This document shows positions 1 through 7,641 of a DNA stretch of 37,304 nucleotides, piece by piece; position 1 is the first letter of the stretch; each line of letters begins with the position of its first letter. A program made the position numbers and the translations under genes. The stretch comes from Oscillospiraceae bacterium (GTDB lineage: Bacteria; Bacillota; Clostridia; Oscillospirales; Oscillospiraceae): positions 1 to 37,304 of the forward strand of contig JAFSLL010000160.1 in NCBI GenBank assembly GCA_017448455.1, given 5' to 3'. The notes below the pieces were generated by a model. The model did no database searches. It saw only the letters and a list, made by a program, of their open reading frames with translations, and was not told the DNA's origin.

Positions 1-74
1 GCGTCTCTGTACAGCATTTCTTTCAGGTTCTGTCAAGGGGTGGCGGACCGCCCGTACAGACTTTGAATAACGTT

Positions 75-120
75 GTCCGCCTACTACTTTTTAGCGTCCA
101 ATCTTATAATTTTCGTGTCC
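75..120. repeat. Three GTCC motifs phased at 21 bases, possible mobile-element end
   Basis: GTCC occurs at 75, 96 and 117, exactly 21 bases (two helical turns) apart. Each copy is followed by an AT-rich stretch with a T run. Regularly spaced short repeats just inside the end are typical of transposase-binding sites of some insertion sequences, for example the IS21 family. No transposase gene is visible because the window starts here. The rest of 1-172 carries no convincing gene; a small GGCGG-A-CCGCC palindrome lies at about 43-53. Assignment to an element family is inference. Confidence 0.35.
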
Positions 121-128
121 AGTTTTTG

Positions 129-157
129 TTGACAAGTGCAAACACAATCTATAGAAA
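129..157 (+). promoter_or_regulatory. Candidate promoter of nrdR with a possible NrdR-box
   Basis: A perfect TTGACA lies at 129-134, followed after 17 bases by TAGAAA (152-157). The stretch 142-157 (ACACAATCTATAGAAA) matches most of the palindromic NrdR-box consensus, but its right half is poor. If real it would overlap the -10 region and fit the known autoregulation of nrdR. The predicted start site comes very close to the Shine-Dalgarno sequence at 162-166, so the exact -10 is uncertain. Confidence 0.45.
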
Positions 158-172
158 AGGACGGAGTAAAAC

Positions 173-652
173 ATGAAATGTCCCTTTTGCGGATATACCG
201 AAAGTAAAGTAATTGACTCACGCCCTGCCGAGGGTTACACAACGATCCGACGTCGCAGGGAGTGCCTTTCCTGCCAGAAACGCTTCACTACGTATGAAAC
301 GATAGAAAGAATGCCCCTTGTTGTTGTAAAGAGAGACGGATTCCGTCAGTCTTTTGACCGCGTGAAGCTGATCAACGGTATGGTTCGCGCATGTGAAAAG
401 CGCCCGGTTGCACTGCAGCAGCTGGAAGCGATTGCGGATGAAATCGAACAGGAACTGCAGGGAAAGCTCGAACGGGAAGTCAGCACGGTGGAGATTGGCG
501 AAATGGTGATGCGGCGCCTGAAGGAAGTGGATGAAGTCGCTTATGTTCGTTTCGCTTCCGTATACCGCAGTTTCAAAGATATCAATACCTTCATGGAAGA
601 ACTCAGCAAGCTCCTGACCGAGCAGAAGACGGAAGGTCCTGCCATCACATGA
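173..652 (+). CDS. nrdR: Transcriptional repressor NrdR
   Basis: NrdR represses ribonucleotide reductase genes when dATP or ATP is bound, by binding paired NrdR-boxes. The 159-residue protein has the usual length and both expected domains. The N-terminal zinc ribbon has Cys3, Cys6, Cys31 and Cys34 and a basic stretch (RRRREC). The ATP-cone domain follows at about 49-139 (VVKRDG, then the helical bundle with FASVYRSF). The start ATG has a CGGAG Shine-Dalgarno 6 bases upstream. It overlaps the next gene by ATGA. No ribonucleotide reductase gene is in the window, so its targets lie elsewhere. Confidence 0.97.
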   Translation: MKCPFCGYTESKVIDSRPAEGYTTIRRRRECLSCQKRFTTYETIERMPLVVVKRDGFRQSFDRVKLINGMVRACEKRPVALQQLEAIADEIEQELQGKLEREVSTVEIGEMVMRRLKEVDEVAYVRFASVYRSFKDINTFMEELSKLLTEQKTEGPAIT

Positions 653-1347
653 AGACGCTTATCAAAGAAAGGGAAGAGCTGTATCAGCTGGCTGCCGATC
701 GTGTGGAAGAGCTCCTTGCTGGCAAACCGGATGCGGTGGTTACAATGGCGGCGGGAAGAACGATGCTTCCCTTGTGGAGGATCCTGACGGACCGGTATCA
801 AAAGGGAAGTGTCAGTTTCAGACATGTTCGCTTCTTTCAGACGGCAGAACTGGAGGGAGCAGAGGAGCAGTTCAGCTTTCGCGCTCAGGTTGAAAGGAAC
901 CTGATGGAAAAGACAGATCTTCGTCCGGAAAACTGTGTATGGCTTTCAGACCATTCTCCGGAAGAGGTTGATTCTCTGCTGGAAGAAGCAGGCGGGCTGG
1001 ATCTCGCGATTCTTGGTCTCGGGGTCAACGCGCATATCGGGCTGAATGAGCCGGCAACCCCTTTTTTCAGCAGAACCAGAAGGCAGAAACTGACAGAAAA
1101 AACACGCAGTCAGCTTCAATGGATGTTCGGGGAAGAATGCGCGGTTCCTGAGATTGCGCTGACGCTGGGAATCCGCACCCTGACCGATGCGAGGCAGATT
1201 CTGGTGCTTGCAGTTGGAGCGGAAAAGGCACAGGCAGTGTTTGACATGCTCTATGCCAGGGATGACAGCGTGATTCCCGCCGCCTTCCTGCAGATTCCTG
1301 CTGATGTCACGGTTTATGTCGATCCGGAAGCAGGTAATAAGCTGTAA
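649..1347 (+). CDS. Glucosamine-6-phosphate deaminase-like (NagB family) protein with altered active site
   Basis: This 232-residue protein belongs to the NagB/6-phosphogluconolactonase-type fold. It has a phosphate-loop region AAGRTM (34-39), the family signature [14 protein letters not shown] (122-135, with His129 and Glu134) and SRTR (141-144). True NagB deaminates glucosamine 6-phosphate to fructose 6-phosphate and uses a general-base Asp in a conserved DEY segment. Here the matching stretch reads QTAELEG (64-70) and the Asp is absent. It is also slightly shorter than usual NagB. It may act on another phosphosugar or be non-catalytic. It is coupled to nrdR by an ATGA overlap and is followed 63 bases later by a beta-helix protein of nucleotide-sugar type. 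Family is confident, reaction is not. Confidence 0.75.
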   Translation: MKTLIKEREELYQLAADRVEELLAGKPDAVVTMAAGRTMLPLWRILTDRYQKGSVSFRHVRFFQTAELEGAEEQFSFRAQVERNLMEKTDLRPENCVWLSDHSPEEVDSLLEEAGGLDLAILGLGVNAHIGLNEPATPFFSRTRRQKLTEKTRSQLQWMFGEECAVPEIALTLGIRTLTDARQILVLAVGAEKAQAVFDMLYARDDSVIPAAFLQIPADVTVYVDPEAGNKL

Positions 1348-1410
1348 AATAATAAGTTATAAATAAGAGTATTTGGACACACTGTATACCAGAAGTGAAG
1401 GGAGTAAACA

Positions 1411-2070
1411 ATGATCAGTATTGACAGTCTGCTCGACCTGAGCAAAACAATCGCGGCACCGCTTTTTGACGGGAAAACCTGGCCATGGGAAGTGCTGGAC
1501 GATATTAAGTCATTCATTCTCAAACTCGGCCCGACTCTCCCGGCGGAGGAATATGATAATCCGGCGGAAGGAATCTGGATTGCGAAGGACGCGACGGTGT
1601 TTCCTTCCGCGTATATCGGAGCCCCGTGCATTATCGACCATGGCGCGGAAGTGAGGCACTGCGCGTTCATCCGCGGCAGCGCCATTGTCGGGAAAAACGC
1701 CGTTGTCGGCAACTCAGTGGAGCTGAAAAATGTGGTACTGTTTGATAATGTTCAGACGCCTCATTATAATTATGTAGGGGACTCTGTCCTGGGATACAAG
1801 GCACATATGGGAGCCGGTTCCATAACCAGCAATGTGAAGAGCGATAAAACACTGGTTGTGGTAAAGGATCCGGATGGATTTGTTCCTACAGGGAGGAAAA
1901 AGTTCGGAGCCATCCTGGGAGACTTTGTGGAAGTCGGCTGCAACAGTGTCCTGAACCCCGGTACCGTTGTTGGCAGAAACAGCAATATCTACCCGACATC
2001 CTGTGTGCGCGGTGTCATTCCGGCGAACAGCATCTATAAGGATAAGGTTGATATTGTATTAAAGGACTGA
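1411..2070 (+). CDS. Left-handed beta-helix (hexapeptide repeat) protein, GlmU C-terminal-like
   Basis: The 219-residue protein has a short helical N-terminus (1-50) and then hexapeptide repeats from about 53 to 195. These follow the [LIV]-G-x4 rhythm seen in acyltransferases and in the C-terminal domain of GlmU, e.g. AYIGAP, SAIVGKNAVVGNSV, LGYKAHMGAGS and GTVVGRNSNIYP. Proteins of this size are often annotated in clostridia as UDP-GlcNAc pyrophosphorylase-like, but there is no N-terminal nucleotidyltransferase domain with its GxGxRxxP loop. An acyl or sugar-nucleotide transfer role is therefore only inferred. A GGGAG Shine-Dalgarno (1400-1404) precedes the ATG. DUF4364 follows after 4 bases. 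Confidence 0.7.
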   Translation: MISIDSLLDLSKTIAAPLFDGKTWPWEVLDDIKSFILKLGPTLPAEEYDNPAEGIWIAKDATVFPSAYIGAPCIIDHGAEVRHCAFIRGSAIVGKNAVVGNSVELKNVVLFDNVQTPHYNYVGDSVLGYKAHMGAGSITSNVKSDKTLVVVKDPDGFVPTGRKKFGAILGDFVEVGCNSVLNPGTVVGRNSNIYPTSCVRGVIPANSIYKDKVDIVLKD

Positions 2071-2074
2071 TGAG

Positions 2075-2590
2075 ATGGATCAGACCGGGTTTGTATTGGA
2101 TGCGCTTGATCTCAAGCTGCTGATCCTGTTTATTCTCCGCCGGCTCCCCTCTGAAATTGAAACCGATCGGCTTTTCCATCTCATTCAGCAGGACGGTGTC
2201 GTCAATTATTTTGATTTTACGGTTGCTTTGGATGAACTGTGTGAGAGTGGCCAGGTTATTTCGGAAGACGGTTTTTGCTCGATTACGGATCGCGGCAGGA
2301 ACAATGCCGAAACCGTAGAATCCAGTCTTCCGTTCAGTGTACGGCAGCATGCCTCTGCGGCGGCATCGGCGGAAGCGGACGAAATGTCCAGACGTGGCTG
2401 CATTCAAGCCGCTCACACAGTATCAGACGGTGTGTGCACGGTTGAACTCTCTCTTTCGGACGGAATCAGCGAGCTGCTTTCTCTCCGCCTCCTTTGTGCC
2501 GATGAGAAGCAGGCAAAAAGCATGGAGAAGACATTCCGCCGTCACGCAGAGGAGACATACCAGAAAATTGTAACAATACTCAGTGAATAG
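2075..2590 (+). CDS. DUF4364 family protein
   Basis: A 171-residue protein resembling the DUF4364 family of clostridia. Its N-terminal half (about 8-75) reads like a winged helix: two helices, then a helix with an acidic-hydrophobic pattern and a short strand turn (VISEDGFCSITDRG). The second half is mixed beta with a long C-terminal helix. A transcriptional regulator or adaptor role is plausible from the fold, but the family has no established function. It starts 4 bases after the beta-helix gene and ends 10 bases before asnA, so it is almost certainly part of the same transcript. Confidence 0.7.
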   Translation: MDQTGFVLDALDLKLLILFILRRLPSEIETDRLFHLIQQDGVVNYFDFTVALDELCESGQVISEDGFCSITDRGRNNAETVESSLPFSVRQHASAAASAEADEMSRRGCIQAAHTVSDGVCTVELSLSDGISELLSLRLLCADEKQAKSMEKTFRRHAEETYQKIVTILSE

Positions 2591-2600
2591 AGGAAATTGC

Positions 2601-3614
2601 ATGGAAACCTTTATCCCGGATGGATACAGTAGCCTTTTGGGCATGTATGACACGCAGAAGGCGATCAGTCTTCTTCACAGACTGTTTGAGGACAGACTGG
2701 GAGCCCTTTTGAATCTGTACCGTGTCTCGGCACCGCTTTTTGTGGAGGAAAACTCCGGACTGAATGATAACCTGAATGGTTATGAACGGCCGGTAAGTTT
2801 TGATATTCTCCGTTCTGAACACCGCGCCCAGGTCGTTCAGTCTCTTGCCAAATGGAAGCGTCTTGCACTGAAGCGTTATGGCTTTTTCCCGGGAAAAGGC
2901 CTGTATACGGATATGAATGCCATTCGCCGCGACGAAGACGAACTGGATAATCTTCATTCCGTGTATGTGGACCAGTGGGACTGGGAGAAAGTAATTCTGC
3001 CGGAAAACCGTAATCTGGATTATCTGAAGCTTACGGTCATGGATATTGTCCGGGCAATCTGCGACACACAGGACACCATTCAGGCGATCTATCCACAGCT
3101 CCAGATTCTCGGGAAATTGGAGCGGGAGGTCAGCTTTATCACAACCCAGGAACTGGAAGACCGCTATCCGGAGCTGACACCCAAAGAACGTGAAAACGCA
3201 TATCTGAAAGAACACAGGACGGCGTTCCTGATTGGAATCGGGGAGCCGCTTCGATCCGGAAAACCGCATGATGGACGTGCGCCGGATTACGATGACTGGA
3301 AGCTGAACGGGGATATCCTGTTCTATGATGATGTTCTTGACTGCGCCATGGAAGTGTCATCCATGGGAATACGGGTCGATCCTGCTTCTATGGACCGTCA
3401 GCTTCATGAAGCCGGCTGTGATGACCGACGAAAACTTCCGTATCATCGAGCCCTCCTGGCAGGGGAGCTCCCTCTCACGATCGGTGGTGGTATCGGTCAG
3501 TCGCGCGTGTCCATGCTTCTTCTGGGAAAGGCGCACATCGGCGAGGTACAGGCTTCCATATGGGATGAAGAAACCATAAGGATCTGTGAAGAAAACGGAG
3601 TCGTCCTGTTGTGA
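2601..3614 (+). CDS. asnA: Aspartate-ammonia ligase (asparagine synthetase A)
   Basis: AsnA makes asparagine from aspartate, ammonia and ATP in the cytosol. It is related to class II tRNA synthetases. The 337-residue length is near the family norm (about 330). Diagnostic stretches include SGLNDNLNGYERPV near the N-terminus, the central VDQWDWEKVI segment, and the class II motif 3-like GGGIGQSR (295-302) followed by LLGKAHIGEVQASIW. The frame is open from 2583, but the ATG at 2601 has an AGAGGAA Shine-Dalgarno 6 bases upstream and begins METFIPDGY, as expected for the family. The end overlaps the next gene (GTGA). Confidence 0.96.
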   Translation: METFIPDGYSSLLGMYDTQKAISLLHRLFEDRLGALLNLYRVSAPLFVEENSGLNDNLNGYERPVSFDILRSEHRAQVVQSLAKWKRLALKRYGFFPGKGLYTDMNAIRRDEDELDNLHSVYVDQWDWEKVILPENRNLDYLKLTVMDIVRAICDTQDTIQAIYPQLQILGKLEREVSFITTQELEDRYPELTPKERENAYLKEHRTAFLIGIGEPLRSGKPHDGRAPDYDDWKLNGDILFYDDVLDCAMEVSSMGIRVDPASMDRQLHEAGCDDRRKLPYHRALLAGELPLTIGGGIGQSRVSMLLLGKAHIGEVQASIWDEETIRICEENGVVLL

Positions 3615-4393
3615 TTGCCATAAGCAGCCGTCAAAGTGCGGTCATACAGGCCTTTCGAAAACTGGAAAGAGACAGCGCGTACAGAAAGGCCTGTGGCCAG
3701 TTTTCGGCAGATGGCAGAAAACTGCTAAGGGAAGCGCTGCGTTCCGGTGCAGAGATTGAGACGGTTTTGTGGAAAGAGAAAAGAGACGAATCATTTCCCG
3801 TTTTCCCGAATGAGTATCTGCTTCCTCCAGACCTCTTTGACTATGTCTCTTCTCAGAAGAATTCTCCGGGACCGCTGTTCACGGTATCCTTTTCGGAGAG
3901 CAGCTTTCCTTCGAAGCCGAAACAGGTTCTGGTTCTGGAAGGAATACAGGACCCCGGAAATCTGGGCACCATACTGCGAACAGCAGAGGCCTTTGATATC
4001 GACGGAGTGATTCTGCTGGAAGACTGCGCGGACCCGTACTCGCCCAAAGCGGTGCGGGCAACCATGGGCGCGGTATTCCGTCCGCGCTTTAGACTGATGG
4101 ACAGAAGCACGGTTTCAGATTTCTGCAGAGAAAAAGGACTTCCGCTATGGGGAGCAGCGCTCCGTGATGATGCGGTGGATATTCTGAAAGTGAATCTCAA
4201 TCATGCCGCGGTGGCGATTGGAAGCGAGGGAAGAGGGCTGTCGAAAGAGCTGCTTGCCTGCTGTGACGGCAGCCTTATCATTCCGATGCGGGGCATTTCG
4301 GAATCGTTGAACGCGTCCGTCGCTGCGGCGGTTGTTCTGTGGGAGATGCAGTGCGGAGGTGCGCGGTGTACTGGATCTGGCTCTCACAACTGA
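3611..4393 (+). CDS. SpoU/TrmH family RNA 2'-O-methyltransferase
   Basis: A 260-residue SPOUT-class methylase that transfers a methyl group from SAM to a ribose 2'-OH of rRNA or tRNA. All three family motifs are visible. Motif 1 is EGIQDPGNLGTILRTAEAF (from Glu110, with the key Asn and Arg). Motif 2 is AIGSEGRGLS. Motif 3 is SESLNASVAAAVVLWE near the C-terminus; together they form the trefoil knot that binds SAM. The N-terminal 90 residues form the substrate-binding domain typical of the TsnR/RlmB-like branch. The start is GTG, overlapping the asnA stop. The target nucleotide cannot be read from sequence. Confidence 0.92.
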   Translation: MIAISSRQSAVIQAFRKLERDSAYRKACGQFSADGRKLLREALRSGAEIETVLWKEKRDESFPVFPNEYLLPPDLFDYVSSQKNSPGPLFTVSFSESSFPSKPKQVLVLEGIQDPGNLGTILRTAEAFDIDGVILLEDCADPYSPKAVRATMGAVFRPRFRLMDRSTVSDFCREKGLPLWGAALRDDAVDILKVNLNHAAVAIGSEGRGLSKELLACCDGSLIIPMRGISESLNASVAAAVVLWEMQCGGARCTGSGSHN

Positions 4394-5502
4394 ATCTGTC
4401 TCCCAAAGCACGTCACGCAGTAGTGAGTCAGTTTGGGACTGCGGAAGCTGCTTTCTTCAGCCCAAAAGGATCGTTTGAAACGGTCCCCGGGCTGACAGCC
4501 AGAGAAGCTGAGGAGCTTGAGGAACGTGATCTGTCCGGCGCTGATGCCGTCTGGAAAGCCTGCCAGAAACAGAAGCTGCGCATTCTGCCCGTGACAGATC
4601 CGGACTATCCGGAACAGCTTCACCAGATTGACTGTCCTCCCGCTGTTCTTTATGTAAGAGGGACATTGCCGGAGGAGAACCGTTATCCGATCATTTCTGT
4701 GATTGGAACAAGAAACGCCAGCCCTTATGGGGTCCGGATGGCACAGCAGCTTTCCTGGCAGCTTGCGCGCGGGGGAGCGGATGTGATTTGTCTCTGCAAC
4801 GCGCAGCTGGACGGGGCTGTAGCTCGCGGTGCGTCAGGAAGCGGACGAAGCTGTATCGGCATTCTGGGAACGCCTCATGAATGTTTTCGAGGATGTTTGC
4901 CGGATGAGACAGTTCTCGTCAGTGAATATCCGCCGGGTATGACGGCAAGGAGACATTTTTTCAGAGAGAGAAACCGGATCGCGGCGGGTCTCTCTTCCGG
5001 TGTTGTTGTGGTGGAAGCACCTGAAAACAGCGGCACGCGTCTGTTTGTGAGAGAGGCGGTTGAGCAGGGAAAGGATATTTTTGCTGTTCCGGGCAATGCG
5101 GATGCGGAAAACTCGGCAGGCACCCTGATACTGCTTAAAGAAGGCGCGAAACTGGTAACCTGCGGAGAAGATGTTCTGGAGGAATACCTGCTGCGCTTTC
5201 CGTCTCTGAGATCATATGAGCCTCCGAACCTGGAGCAGGAGCCGGAAGAAAAGGAAAAAACAGCACCGGATTCTCAAAACAGTGAGATCCCGGAATCCGT
5301 TGACAGACAGAAACTGCCGGCAGGCTTGACTGAGGATCAGCAGCGCATTCTGACAGTGATGGGAGATCAGCCTGTCTATGTCGATGATATTGCGGATCAA
5401 ACGGGCCTGAGCACCGCTCGGGTTCTTGCCCAGCTCACTGTGCTGGAAATCAAGGGCTGTGTACGCCGGGAAGCCGGCAGAAGATTTGCAAGAATAAAGT
5501 GA
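4366..5502 (+). CDS. dprA: DprA-like DNA-processing protein with divergent Rossmann motif
   Basis: DprA loads RecA onto incoming single-stranded DNA during transformation. The 378-residue protein has an N-terminal HhH/SAM-like region (1-70), the Rossmann-like core (about 85-290) and a C-terminal winged helix (about 318-375). Retained motifs are IGTRNASPYG (Gly114-Thr115-Arg116), SEYPPG, RERNRIAAGLS, VVVEAPENSG and DIFAVPG. The usual SG-x-A-x-GID...AAH segment is replaced by a degenerate stretch at 139-160 (CLCNAQLDGAVARG), and the following YPxEN stretch is deleted. The GTG start at 4366 has GGAGG 6 bases upstream. The gene overlaps the methylase end by 28 bases and precedes topA, as dprA does in many Firmicutes. 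Confidence 0.88.
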   Translation: MYWIWLSQLNLSPKARHAVVSQFGTAEAAFFSPKGSFETVPGLTAREAEELEERDLSGADAVWKACQKQKLRILPVTDPDYPEQLHQIDCPPAVLYVRGTLPEENRYPIISVIGTRNASPYGVRMAQQLSWQLARGGADVICLCNAQLDGAVARGASGSGRSCIGILGTPHECFRGCLPDETVLVSEYPPGMTARRHFFRERNRIAAGLSSGVVVVEAPENSGTRLFVREAVEQGKDIFAVPGNADAENSAGTLILLKEGAKLVTCGEDVLEEYLLRFPSLRSYEPPNLEQEPEEKEKTAPDSQNSEIPESVDRQKLPAGLTEDQQRILTVMGDQPVYVDDIADQTGLSTARVLAQLTVLEIKGCVRREAGRRFARIK

Positions 5503-5514
5503 GGAAGAATACTG

Positions 5515-7641
5515 ATGGCAAAAGCGAAGGAACTGGTGATTGTGGAATCACCGTCCAAGGCAAAGACCATTGAAAAATATCTGGGCGGAGCCTATCGGGT
5601 TACCGCCTCAATGGGGCATCTGCGTGATTTGCCGAAAAGCCGCCTCGGCGTGGATGTCGAGCATGGCTTTCAGCCGGACTACATTCCGGTCAAGGAGAAA
5701 AAAGACCTGATTGAAGAACTGCGGGCTGAAAGCAGGAAGGCTCCCGTTGTTTATCTGGCGACTGACCCGGACCGTGAAGGAGAGGCTATTTCCTGGCATT
5801 TGAAGGAATTGTTGAACTTGAGCGATGAGAAAGCCAGAAGAGTAACATTCAACGAGATCACCAAAAAGGTCGTTTTGGAGAGCATTCAGAATCCTCGGGA
5901 TATCGACCAGGATCTGGTGGATGCCCAGCAGGCCCGCAGAATACTGGATCGGCTCGTAGGCTATGAGATTTCTCCGCTGCTCTGGAAAAAAGTAAAGCGC
6001 GGTCTTTCAGCAGGGCGTGTTCAGTCTGTCGCGACACGGATGGTCGTTGACAGAGAAGACGAAATTCGTGCCTTCCAAAGTGAAGAATACTGGACACTGG
6101 ACGCCTTTCTGAAGCGGAACCCGGATGAACAGAGCTTTCGCGCGCGATACTACGGTACAGCTGGGAAAAAGGCGGAACTGAAGAGTGAAGAGGCGGTTAA
6201 GGCAGTATGCCATGATGTGGAAGGGCAGCCGTTCGTCGTCTCTGCGGTAAAGAAAAGCGAGAAGCAGCGTTCTCCCGCACCGCCCTTTATTACTTCCACG
6301 CTGCAGCAGGAGGCTTCCAGACGTCTGAATATGACCCCTCGCCGTACAATGTCCGTTGCGCAGCAGCTTTATGAAGGCGTCGAAATCAGCGGCAGAGGCA
6401 GTATCGGTCTGATCTCCTACATGCGTACGGATTCTCTTCGCCTGTCTGATGAGGCGATTTCCTCCGCACGGTCTTTTATCCGGGATACCTACGGGGCCGA
6501 ATACTGCCCGAGGCAGGCGCGGCATTATAAGACAAAGGCCGGGGCACAGGATGCGCATGAAGCCATCAGGCCCACCGATGTCACGCTGACGCCGGAACTG
6601 GTGCGAAAAGACCTGACTCAGGAGCAGTATCGTCTGTACCGTATCATCTGGGGCCGCTTTACGGCGTGTCAGATGGCAAATGCCGTCTATGACGCGGTTA
6701 CAGTGGACATTGAAAATGCAGGACACCTTTTCAGGGGCAGTCAGTCGGTTCTCCGTTTCCCGGGCTATACGGCAGTATATGAGGAGACTTCCGATGATGA
6801 GCAGAAACAGGCGGATGGAAAACTGCCTGATCTGGCGGAAAAGGATTCGCTCCTTCTGGAAAAGCTTGTACCGGAACAGCAGTTTACACAGCCGCCGGCC
6901 CGCTATACGGAAGCTACGCTGATCCGCGCGATGGAAGAAAAAGGAATCGGCCGGCCGTCGACTTATGCGCCGACCATTACGACCATCACAGCGCATGATT
7001 ATGTCCTGAAAGAGGGAAAATACCTGAAACCGACACCGCTGGGTGAAGTTGTCACCCAGCTGATGAAAGAACACTTCAGTGATATTGTTGATCTCAAGTT
7101 CACCAACCAGATGGAAGCCAATCTGGATGAGATTGAGACCGGACAAAAGGACTGGAAGGATGTTCTCCGGAATTTTTATAACGACTTTGAAGCAGAACTG
7201 AACGCCGCGGAAACCGCAATGGACGGTCAGCGGATTAAGATTCCGGATATTGTCAGCGATGAAGTCTGCGATGTCTGCGGGAAACCGCTGCTGGTTAAAA
7301 AAGGGAAATTCGGGCACTTCCTCGGGTGCAGCGGATTCCCGGAATGCACATTTACCAAGCCGATTGTGGTGGAAATGCCCGGAAAATGTCCCAAATGCGG
7401 CAGTAAGATTCTGAAACGCACATCCAAAAAAGGATATGTGTTCTACGCCTGTGAACGAGGGACGGACTGCGGCTTTATCACATGGGATGTTCCCACGAAG
7501 GATGTCTGCCCGACCTGTGGAAAGACGCTGTTCAAACACAGCGGCCGTGGACCGTTGAAATCGTTCTGCATCAATGAGGACTGCCCTGCCTTTGTTCCGG
7601 AGGATAAAAGACGGTACCCAAGCCGGAGGAAGGCGAAATGA
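5515..7641 (+). CDS. topA: DNA topoisomerase I
   Basis: Type IA topoisomerase that relaxes negative supercoils. The 708 residues show a Toprim domain with Glu11 (VIVESPSKAKT) and the DPDREGE motif (84-90). The catalytic Tyr302 is in ISYMRTDS. Typical core segments follow (SAGRVQSVA, EKGIGRPSTYAPTI). The C-terminus has three four-Cys zinc ribbons beginning at Cys585, Cys625 and Cys665, of the kind found in most Firmicutes enzymes. ATG follows dprA by 12 bases with GAGGAAGA as Shine-Dalgarno. The end overlaps trmFO by ATGA. No key residue is missing. Confidence 0.98.
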   Translation: MAKAKELVIVESPSKAKTIEKYLGGAYRVTASMGHLRDLPKSRLGVDVEHGFQPDYIPVKEKKDLIEELRAESRKAPVVYLATDPDREGEAISWHLKELLNLSDEKARRVTFNEITKKVVLESIQNPRDIDQDLVDAQQARRILDRLVGYEISPLLWKKVKRGLSAGRVQSVATRMVVDREDEIRAFQSEEYWTLDAFLKRNPDEQSFRARYYGTAGKKAELKSEEAVKAVCHDVEGQPFVVSAVKKSEKQRSPAPPFITSTLQQEASRRLNMTPRRTMSVAQQLYEGVEISGRGSIGLISYMRTDSLRLSDEAISSARSFIRDTYGAEYCPRQARHYKTKAGAQDAHEAIRPTDVTLTPELVRKDLTQEQYRLYRIIWGRFTACQMANAVYDAVTVDIENAGHLFRGSQSVLRFPGYTAVYEETSDDEQKQADGKLPDLAEKDSLLLEKLVPEQQFTQPPARYTEATLIRAMEEKGIGRPSTYAPTITTITAHDYVLKEGKYLKPTPLGEVVTQLMKEHFSDIVDLKFTNQMEANLDEIETGQKDWKDVLRNFYNDFEAELNAAETAMDGQRIKIPDIVSDEVCDVCGKPLLVKKGKFGHFLGCSGFPECTFTKPIVVEMPGKCPKCGSKILKRTSKKGYVFYACERGTDCGFITWDVPTKDVCPTCGKTLFKHSGRGPLKSFCINEDCPAFVPEDKRRYPSRRKAK

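Noticed and set aside
6007-7539. Open frame of 510 codons on the - strand
   Set aside because: It lies wholly antisense to topA, has no recognisable domain, and its residue pattern follows from the codon bias of topA.
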